This document shows positions 1 to 4,299 of a stretch of DNA of 6,352 bases, piece by piece. The notes beneath the pieces are model-generated. The model did no database searches. It was given only the letters and a program-made list of their open reading frames with translations, and was not told the origin of the DNA. The number at the start of each line of letters is the position of its first letter. Position 1 is the stretch's first letter. A program made the position numbers and the translations under genes. Source of the stretch: Dehalococcoidia bacterium UBA2777 (GTDB lineage: Bacteria; Chloroflexota; Dehalococcoidia; UBA2247; UBA2777); contig DEIJ01000144.1 in assembly GCA_002352365.1 (NCBI GenBank), positions 5,247-11,598 on the forward strand. Direction: 5' to 3'.

Positions 1-70
1 CTATTTTCATGATTCGCTGGTGGGCACCCGCCCATGGAGGTTTGTTCCCTATCCGAGCAGCGTGTTGCAA

Positions 71-109
71 GGGCAGCACTACACCGAAAAAGCGTGGCCG
101 ATGCTGCCC
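71..109 (-). other. Stem-loop downstream of korC
   Basis: Perfect 8-bp inverted repeat (GGGCAGCA at 71-78, TGCTGCCC at 102-109) with a 23-nt spacer that can form a further short CAC/GTG pairing. It begins 9 nt past the korC stop codon, so it could stabilise the 3' end of the kor mRNA or act as a weak terminator. No T-run follows it on the minus strand, so it is not a canonical intrinsic terminator. The rest of 1-117 shows no supportable gene. Confidence 0.35.
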
Positions 110-117
110 GGTCAAGC

Positions 118-684
118 CTAGCTCTCAGCTTCTGGGCCTATTGCCCCTGGCTGCTCACTGACAAAATCAAACTCACGTTTCTTTCTCGACTGGAGACCCC
201 GTCCCAGATCTTCTTCCTTCAGATGAGAGCCGAATTGGACAGCGCTTATATTCTCCTCTCTGTATTTAAGAGGAAGAACCTTGGCCAACTCTTCATTGGA
301 GACCTCGAGCCCTACCAGGGTCATCAACCGCCCCAGGGCAATCATGTTCCCAAAGATCTCTTTGCCGAATTGCTCTATTCCCAGTCTGCCAAATGGGATT
401 TCCTCATCGGTGCACAGGCCAATCTCGCACACCGTCTTTTCCGCTCGAAGTCCATCTGCTTTGTCTGAGAGTTTGAGCAGAATATCAGCCTCCCCAACCA
501 CCGGGTTGGCAATAGGCTCTTTGTCAAAGACCAGGTGCGCCACGCTCATGGCACCTCTCACCGCTGAGTCATAATCATATAGCAGGCTCACCTCGTAACC
601 GAGGTTGGCCAGCAGTGTTGCCAGGCTATGGGATACTACCCTCACCCCTTGGCCACCTTCCCCTGAAATGATGACCTTCCCCAT
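118..684 (-). CDS. korC: 2-oxoacid:ferredoxin oxidoreductase gamma subunit
   Basis: 188-residue cytoplasmic gamma subunit of a four-subunit 2-oxoacid:ferredoxin oxidoreductase, which oxidatively decarboxylates a 2-oxoacid to acyl-CoA and reduces ferredoxin. The N-terminus has the family's glycine-rich motif ISGEGGQGV (residues 6-14). The region around AVRGA (41-45) matches the family's conserved Y-x-x-x-VRG segment, followed by an EADILL strand (65-70). Length is normal for a stand-alone gamma subunit (about 180-190). The start is fixed by AAGGAG at 691-696, 6 nt upstream of ATG. The TAG stop of korB overlaps the upstream edge of that ribosome-binding region, so translation is probably coupled. 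It is the last gene of korDABC. The family call is firm; 2-oxoglutarate as substrate is inferred from the D-A-B-C gene order and subunit style, and other 2-oxoacids are possible. Confidence 0.9.
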   Translation of the reverse strand: MGKVIISGEGGQGVRVVSHSLATLLANLGYEVSLLYDYDSAVRGAMSVAHLVFDKEPIANPVVGEADILLKLSDKADGLRAEKTVCEIGLCTDEEIPFGRLGIEQFGKEIFGNMIALGRLMTLVGLEVSNEELAKVLPLKYREENISAVQFGSHLKEEDLGRGLQSRKKREFDFVSEQPGAIGPEAES

Positions 685-690
685 CAGCGA

Positions 691-696
691 CTCCTT
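691..696 (-). promoter_or_regulatory. korC ribosome-binding site
   Basis: AAGGAG lies 6 nt before the korC ATG. The korB stop TAG (698-700) lies directly upstream of it, so ribosomes ending korB finish on top of the korC initiation site. This supports the chosen start and translational coupling. Confidence 0.75.
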
Positions 697-697
697 C

Positions 698-1432
698 CTA
701 TCCCTGGCGGACTATGCCAATTTCATAAGGTTCCAGGGTCTCCGCCCCCTCAGGGGCCCTTTTATATGTTTTGCGGAAGTGCAGCAGCATTTCATATGCG
801 GAGTTAAACCCCAACCTGCGCCCGTTGTTCTCGATGCACTGGCTGATGATATCCACAAAGGCAAACCCGGGCCAGGCAACAGCTTCCCTTACACAGTTGC
901 GGAGGTGGAGCTGATGGTATACAGTCGTTTTGGCATAGAAATACTTGGCACCGGCCTTAATCAGGTTTTGTAGATCTACCGGATCATAATGGGCCCCGGC
1001 AGGGGAGCTCACTGTTGGGGTGTCACGGGGCGTTGTCGGTCCTGCCTGACCTCCAGTTAGGCCATAGACCTGATTATTGTTGCAGAGCACAGTCAGGTCT
1101 GGGTTGCGTCTGGCGGCATGAAACAGATGGTTGCCACCGATGCTGGCCAGATCACCATCTCCGGAGACAACGATTACCTTAAGGCTCGGCGTCACCAGCT
1201 TCACCGCTTCAGCAACAGGCAGGGTGCGGCCATGTAGGGTATATACACCATCCACATTCATGTAACCGGCTAGCCGACCCGTGCAGCCTACCCCAGAGAT
1301 AATCGTGCAGTTGGTATAATTGAGTCCGAGTTCGTCCATAACCATCGCCAATTGAATCATTATCTGCCCTATCCCACAGCCCGGACACCAAGTGGTGGGA
1401 AATCGCTCCAGTTTGAGAAGGTCCTTAAACAT
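698..1432 (-). CDS. korB: 2-oxoacid:ferredoxin oxidoreductase beta subunit
   Basis: 244-residue thiamine-diphosphate-binding beta subunit, which carries the catalytic centre and proximal [4Fe-4S] cluster. CPGCG (16-20) supplies two cluster cysteines. Cys50 (in GVGCTGR) and Cys199 (in ISQC) sit at the spacing of the other two ligands known from archaeal 2-oxoacid:ferredoxin oxidoreductases. The Mg/ThDP motif is GDGD (91-94), then NNN (118-120) and VYGLTGGQ (122-129), with the usual glycine-rich loop. The Mg-thiamine site and all four cluster ligands appear intact, so an active enzyme is expected. The ATG shares its A with the korA stop (TGATG, 1-nt overlap), and an AAGGGGG site at 1441-1447 lies 8 nt upstream. 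2-oxoglutarate is the likely substrate from operon type, not proven; a broad 2-oxoacid or branched-chain enzyme is the alternative. Confidence 0.92.
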   Translation of the reverse strand: MFKDLLKLERFPTTWCPGCGIGQIMIQLAMVMDELGLNYTNCTIISGVGCTGRLAGYMNVDGVYTLHGRTLPVAEAVKLVTPSLKVIVVSGDGDLASIGGNHLFHAARRNPDLTVLCNNNQVYGLTGGQAGPTTPRDTPTVSSPAGAHYDPVDLQNLIKAGAKYFYAKTTVYHQLHLRNCVREAVAWPGFAFVDIISQCIENNGRRLGFNSAYEMLLHFRKTYKRAPEGAETLEPYEIGIVRQG

Positions 1433-2478
1433 CAGGGCAGCCCCCTTTCCAGCTTTTCACTCAAGCCTTTCCTCGCCAGGTCGAGGTTGATCCTTCCACC
1501 GAGGAGTGGTATCTGGATCACCTCTCTCTTGAGTTCGCGCTCAACCAAACAGGCATACTGGCCATCATTGGCTTCTATGACAACTATCTTTTCGTAGCCC
1601 TGAGCGCATTCCCGAAGCTCAACACCCATCATTGGGAAGATGCGTATTGGCCGAAACAGAGCAAACTCTGAAGCAAGCGGAGCAATCACCCTCGACACAA
1701 TACCATAGGAAATCAGCAGCGTATCGGTCGAAGTGTTCTCTTTGAACTCAAGGTCACTATAGCGGGCAGCCACCTTTTTGTGCCGAGCCTTGACTTTGGA
1801 GAGCCATTCTCTGTACACCATCGCATCAGCAGTTCGTGGCTTGCCTTCCTCATCATGAGCCAAGCCGGTAAAAAACCTCCTCCCTGTCCCCAAGGGTGGC
1901 CTGCTGCGGGGAACAACTTCTACCTCAATGGCATCGATGTCCACCACCTCGTTCAAGTGGCCCACGAAGGCGTCGCTCAGCACAATAACAGGCGACAAGG
2001 ATTCTTCTGCAGCACTAAAAGCAGCAGCAGCATAGCGATAGCACTCCTCGACGGAGTTGGGATAGAAAACCAGGGGATAGTAGTCACCGCTTGAGCCATA
2101 GTTTGTCTGCACGATATCCTGCTGAGCTGGCATGGTCGGCATCCCCGTGGCCGGCCCAACTCTTTGAACATCGACAATCACTGTCGGTATCTCGACCTGG
2201 TGACCATAGCCGATAGCCTCCTGCATCAGGGTGAAGCCTGGCCCTGAGGTCGCTGTAAATGACTTGGCACCAGCTAGAGAGGCACCGATAATGGCATTAG
2301 CTGCAGCTAGTTCATCCTCACTCTGGATGAACTTAAAGCCTGGATCCCGGGCGGCATATTCAGCAGCCAGAACCAGGATCTCCGATGAGGGACTGATGGG
2401 ATAGCCAGCGAAGAAGTTCGCCCCCGCCTTAATGGCACCGAGGAAGATAGCTTCATTGCCCTGAACCAATCTCTTCAT
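1432..2478 (-). CDS. korA: 2-oxoacid:ferredoxin oxidoreductase alpha subunit
   Basis: 348-residue alpha subunit containing the pyrimidine-binding domain (about 1-175) and a transketolase-C-like domain (about 250-345). Visible family signatures are GYPISPSSE (25-33), the QSEDELAAA segment (52-60) with the conserved acidic residue, the TSGPG turn (77-81), and RVGPATGMPTMPAQQD (106-121). The last corresponds to the R-x-G-P-S/T-T-G-x-P-T motif of KorA and helps form the substrate pocket. NDGQ (304-307) in the C-terminal domain matches the usual N-x-GQ. The gamma domain is not fused here; it is the separate korC gene. The start overlaps the korD stop by 4 nt (ATGA, 2475-2478), with GGAGG at 2486-2490 lying 7 nt upstream, so translational coupling is likely. 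The enzyme belongs to the reductive or oxidative arm of central anaerobic carbon metabolism. Confidence 0.92.
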   Translation of the reverse strand: MKRLVQGNEAIFLGAIKAGANFFAGYPISPSSEILVLAAEYAARDPGFKFIQSEDELAAANAIIGASLAGAKSFTATSGPGFTLMQEAIGYGHQVEIPTVIVDVQRVGPATGMPTMPAQQDIVQTNYGSSGDYYPLVFYPNSVEECYRYAAAAFSAAEESLSPVIVLSDAFVGHLNEVVDIDAIEVEVVPRSRPPLGTGRRFFTGLAHDEEGKPRTADAMVYREWLSKVKARHKKVAARYSDLEFKENTSTDTLLISYGIVSRVIAPLASEFALFRPIRIFPMMGVELRECAQGYEKIVVIEANDGQYACLVERELKREVIQIPLLGGRINLDLARKGLSEKLERGLP

Positions 2479-2702
2479 CGTCGCCCCTCCCCGGACTCAA
2501 TGACCTCGATGGCCAGGTCGGGACAAAGCCTCTGGCAGAGGCCTGCTTGGTCACAGCGGCCATCTATCTCGACAATAGCATCATCCCTTAGAGTCAGCGC
2601 CTGTCTGGGACAGGCCTCCACACAGATGAGACACCGCTTACACCAGTCTGAATTCCAGCGGATATTGCTATACTCGATTAACCTTGGTCCTGTGGTAATC
2701 AT
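2475..2702 (-). CDS. korD: Ferredoxin-like delta subunit of 2-oxoacid oxidoreductase, one cluster ligand missing
   Basis: 75-residue ferredoxin-type subunit, first gene of korDABC, expected to carry electrons from KorB to soluble ferredoxin. Motif I is complete: Cys21, Cys24, Cys27, Cys31-Pro. Motif II reads Cys50, Ala53, Cys56, Cys60-Pro, so the second cysteine of the standard CxxCxxCxxxCP is replaced by alanine (GCA at 2544-2546). In 2[4Fe-4S] ferredoxins the fourth cysteine of each motif serves the other cluster. The predicted content is therefore one [4Fe-4S] and one three-cysteine site, most simply [3Fe-4S]; this is inference. The start at 2702 has AAAGGAG at 2714-2720, a slightly long 11-nt spacing. 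The stop overlaps the korA start by 4 nt. Length is normal for KorD. Confidence 0.88.
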   Translation of the reverse strand: MITTGPRLIEYSNIRWNSDWCKRCLICVEACPRQALTLRDDAIVEIDGRCDQAGLCQRLCPDLAIEVIESGEGRR

Positions 2703-2778
2703 GGGGCAACTCTCTCCTTTCTCTTCAGGTGCGCCTCAATATATTCTACCATCATGTGTCCACCAGGCGGTAGTCCCT

Positions 2779-2807
2779 ATATTCTCGTCCATCTGTGGCC
2801 ATGTCAG
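2779..2807 (-). promoter_or_regulatory. Candidate promoter of korDABC
   Basis: CTGACA (2802-2807, 5 of 6 to the sigma-70 -35) and GAATAT (2779-2784, 3 of 6 to the -10) are 17 nt apart on the minus strand. They would give a leader of about 70 nt before korD. The -10 is weak. Read-through from hsp20 is an alternative source of kor transcripts, since no T-tailed terminator separates them. Confidence 0.3.
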
Positions 2808-2887
2808 CCAAAGTTCAAAGAAGTCACCATAATGCAGTCCCAGATTCCTCTTGTCCCAAGGAATTTCTCAGTCCCTCTAACACTAAG

Positions 2888-2927
2888 GGCACCAGGGAGT
2901 GGAATAGACCGTAATCTCCCCAGTGCC
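2888..2927 (-). other. 12-bp stem between hsp20 and korD
   Basis: Arms 2888-2899 and 2916-2927 with a 16-nt loop. Read as minus-strand RNA, all 12 positions pair, two of them as G-U; read as plus-strand RNA, the same two positions are A-C mismatches. That asymmetry suggests the structure works in the minus-strand transcript leaving hsp20. No T-run follows, so it is more likely an mRNA 3'-end or processing stem, or a weak terminator. The rest of 2703-2985 holds only the candidate kor promoter and RBS. Confidence 0.4.
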
Positions 2928-2985
2928 TATTTTCCCTGCTTCATTCCTGAATGAGAGAGGGTGGGAAGCGGGATGGCAGAAGTTA

Positions 2986-3462
2986 TTACTTCACGGAAAT
3001 CTCAACCTTTTTCGGTTTCACCTCCGCAGCTTTGGGAAGGGTGACTTCCAGTACCCCGTTCTCGTAGGTAGCATTGATGTGCTCGCTATCCACAGCAGCA
3101 GGTAGAGTGATCAAGCGGAAGAAACTGCCATAGCGCCGCTCACTGCAGTAGTACTCTTCCTCCTTGACCTCGTGCTCAGCCTTCCGCTGCCCTTTGATCA
3201 TCAGGATACCTTCCACCACTGAGACGTCAATCTCCTCCTTCTTCATGCCTGGAAGGTCAGCCTTTGCAATGAACTTGTCTTCCTTTTCAAGTAGCTCTAT
3301 CGGCGGGGTCCAGCGCCTCCCCTCCTCATCGAGCTGCCTGGATGCTACGGGGAAGAATGTCCGGCCCAGGATATGATCGAAGAGCCGTTCCATCTCCTCC
3401 AGCTCCCTAAAAGGCCTCCGCGGGCCCAGAGCCCAAATTGGTCGCCACCTTTCAATCGCCAT
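2986..3462 (-). CDS. hsp20: Hsp20 family small heat-shock protein
   Basis: 158-residue small heat-shock protein, an ATP-independent holdase that binds unfolding proteins as a cytoplasmic oligomer. The N-terminal arm (about 1-52) is rich in Arg, Trp and Phe, as in bacterial class A members, and contains the helix PFRELEEMERLFD (17-29). The alpha-crystallin domain spans about 53-144. It starts at the WTPPIE strand and contains DLPGM (69-73) and the hallmark A-x-x-x-N-G-V-L (ATYENGVL, 131-138). The C-terminal tail VEISVK (153-158) carries the short V/I-x-I/V anchor used in oligomer assembly. The frame is open upstream to 3624, but that stretch runs through the terminator hairpin and has no RBS. 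The ATG at 3462 has a near-perfect RBS. It is a single gene with its own promoter region; no CIRCE element was seen. Confidence 0.92.
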   Translation of the reverse strand: MAIERWRPIWALGPRRPFRELEEMERLFDHILGRTFFPVASRQLDEEGRRWTPPIELLEKEDKFIAKADLPGMKKEEIDVSVVEGILMIKGQRKAEHEVKEEEYYCSERRYGSFFRLITLPAAVDSEHINATYENGVLEVTLPKAAEVKPKKVEISVK

Positions 3463-3469
3463 CGTTATC

Positions 3470-3477
3470 CCTCCTTT
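3470..3477 (-). promoter_or_regulatory. hsp20 ribosome-binding site
   Basis: AAAGGAGG followed by 7 nt and ATG at 3462. This strong site decides the start and rules out the 54-residue longer reading that begins at 3624. No obvious CCTCC-type partner lies in the leader, so a ROSE or fourU RNA thermometer is not supported. Confidence 0.85.
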
Positions 3478-3485
3478 ACTTTTAT

Positions 3486-3512
3486 TAGAGCAGGTCCCAC
3501 TTCCCAGCTCTA
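3486..3512 (-). other. Leader hairpin of hsp20
   Basis: TAGAGC (3507-3512) pairs with GCTCTA (3486-3491) on the minus-strand RNA, with a possible GG/CC extension past a U-U mismatch. It lies just upstream of the RBS without covering it. It could be a 5'-UTR stabiliser; the stem is short and may be chance. Confidence 0.25.
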
Positions 3513-3524
3513 ACTCTAGAATAC

Positions 3525-3553
3525 ATTTTAGGTTAGGGGACAACTTTTGTATG
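3525..3553 (-). promoter_or_regulatory. Candidate hsp20 promoter
   Basis: TAAAAT (3525-3530) matches the -10 consensus at 5 of 6 positions. CATACA lies 17 nt upstream (3548-3553, 3 of 6 to -35). It sits between the terminator and the hsp20 RBS and gives a leader of about 55 nt. The weak -35 overlaps repeated ACAAAAGT motifs that might bind a regulator. Confidence 0.35.
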
Positions 3554-3579
3554 TGACTTTTGTCTCCCTGGGGACAAAA
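3543..3579. repeat. ACAAAAGT repeats and GACAAAA inverted repeat upstream of hsp20
   Basis: On the minus strand ACAAAAGT occurs twice with a 13-nt period (3543-3550 and 3556-3563). TTTTGTC (3558-3564) and GACAAAA (3573-3579) form a 7-bp inverted repeat with an 8-nt centre. The cluster touches the candidate -35, so it could be an operator. Part of it is the T-run of the adjacent terminator, so some of the symmetry may be incidental. Confidence 0.3.
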
Positions 3580-3613
3580 AAGAAGGCTGCCAACCAAAAG
3601 GTTGGCAGCCTTC
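3576..3613 (-). terminator. Strong intrinsic terminator
   Basis: Perfect 14-bp stem (3582-3595 with 3600-3613) and a 4-nt loop, followed directly on the minus strand by six T (3576-3581). The plus strand has no T-run after the stem, so termination acts on leftward transcripts. It closes the copA/RAYT unit and protects the hsp20 promoter from read-through. Confidence 0.93.
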
Positions 3614-3658
3614 CCAAGCCACAATCTATGGTGAGAGTCTTCCAGGATATGAGTAGTA

Positions 3659-3690
3659 GTAGGGTGGGTGTAGCGTAGCGAAACCCACCA
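3659..3690 (+). repeat. REP-like palindrome, left copy
   Basis: GTAG (3659-3662) at the foot, stem GGTGGGT (3663-3669) pairing with ACCCACC (3683-3689), 13-nt loop, then A. GTAG or GGAG at the hairpin foot is the known recognition tetranucleotide of TnpA-REP proteins. It matches the right copy, taken in inverted orientation, at 27 of 32 positions, with all differences in the loop. Confidence 0.8.
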
Positions 3691-3695
3691 TTATC

Positions 3696-4238
3696 TCATT
3701 CCAAATCCATCCTCAACAGTTCTTCTTCTACCATATGCTCCCAGCTTTGGGGATAAAACCCTCTTTCAATAAAGTCCCTGAAACTGCTGTAATTCCATTC
3801 TATGGGCAAATTCACCAATCCATGCTTAGCAGGATTGTAGTGAATGTAATCACAATGCCGATTGAAGTCCTCTTGGTTCCGAATCCTGTGTTCCCAAAAC
3901 CTCCTCTGCCAGATGACTCTTTCCTTCTTCTTACGCATTGATTCTGAAATATCCTCCGCTCTACCTCCAGAATAACTCCGTGTGAAGCTTGCTTTCAGTC
4001 GCTTCCACCTTGTTGAGAAGTCGAAATCGCAATTGGGTAGTGTCCAGATGCAATGAAGGCGGTCTGGTAAAATCACCATAGCGTCGATCTTAAAAGGATA
4101 CTGCACCATCACCACTTAGAAATATCTCTTCAACAGATCAATGGCAGCTTCCTCCTCAAAGATGGGATATCTTCTATAGGTAACAACAGTGAAGAAGAAA
4201 GTTCCTCCTTTTAGCCAAGCTCTACGGTAATTGGGCAT
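3696..4238 (-). pseudogene. REP-associated tyrosine transposase (RAYT, Y1_Tnp), interrupted by a stop
   Basis: Reading from ATG at 4238 gives the usual RAYT N-terminus (MPNYRR, then TFFFTVVTYRR at 13-23). A TAA follows at codon 41 (4116-4118), and then the same frame continues without shift for 139 codons. Together this is 180 codons, the normal family length. The C-terminal part has ILPDRLHCIWTLP (56-68), WQRRFWEHRIR (110-120) and YIHYNP (131-136), which contains the likely catalytic Tyr131. The family's metal-binding H-x-H is R60-x-H62 here (CGC at 4059-4061), a likely H-to-R transition. AAGGA at 4245-4249 lies 6 nt before the ATG and supports that start. A GTG at 4115 opens the downstream piece but would omit the first conserved strand. 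Both lesions point to a dead gene. It normally acts as a single-strand DNA nuclease on REP hairpins. Confidence 0.85.
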
Positions 4239-4267
4239 GTCTTTTCCTTTTCACCCGTATTTTGGGG

Positions 4268-4299
4268 TGGTGGGTTCCGTTTCACTCCACCCACCCTAC
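4268..4299 (-). repeat. REP-like palindrome, right copy
   Basis: On the minus strand: GTAG (4299-4296), GGTGGGT (4295-4289), 13-nt loop, ACCCACC (4275-4269), A. Stems and foot are identical to the left copy, in inverted orientation. It overlaps the end of the chimeric copA: the codons for the last five residues (VGWVE) and the TGA stop (4284-4282) lie within it. Confidence 0.8.

Larger units (their letters stand above)
3659..4299 (-). mobile_element. REP/RAYT element (decayed REPtron)
   Basis: A RAYT transposase pseudogene lies between two inverted copies of a 32-nt palindromic repeat, the arrangement described for RAYT genes and their REP sequences. The element is inserted at the 3' end of the chimeric copA. 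The transposase has a nonsense codon and a changed metal-binding His, so it is probably immobile now. No flanking target duplication was seen, as expected for HUH-type enzymes. Confidence 0.75.

Noticed and set aside
1..35. Possible start of a further minus-strand gene (ATG at 10-8 giving MKI..., or ATG at 35-33)
   Set aside because: Only 3-11 codons fall inside the window and neither ATG has a recognisable Shine-Dalgarno site, so neither can be supported.
34..973. Plus-strand open frames opposite korC and korB (34-468, 281-574, 605-973)
   Set aside because: They are antisense to genes with clear family motifs, have no recognisable protein features, and contain low-complexity shadow sequence.
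2941..2954. TCATTC-CT-GAATGA inverted repeat after hsp20
   Set aside because: A 2-nt loop and 6-bp A/T-rich arms with no T-run make a functional hairpin or terminator unlikely; a protein-binding site cannot be supported from one copy.
3558..3579. TTTTGTC...GACAAAA palindrome as a second terminator
   Set aside because: Neither strand has a T-run after the stem, and the loop would be very small if the stem is extended. It is treated as a possible operator instead.
3463..3624. 54-residue N-terminal extension of Hsp20
   Set aside because: It would be translated through the intrinsic terminator hairpin and leader, has no RBS, and does not resemble Hsp20 N-termini. The ATG at 3462 has a strong RBS.
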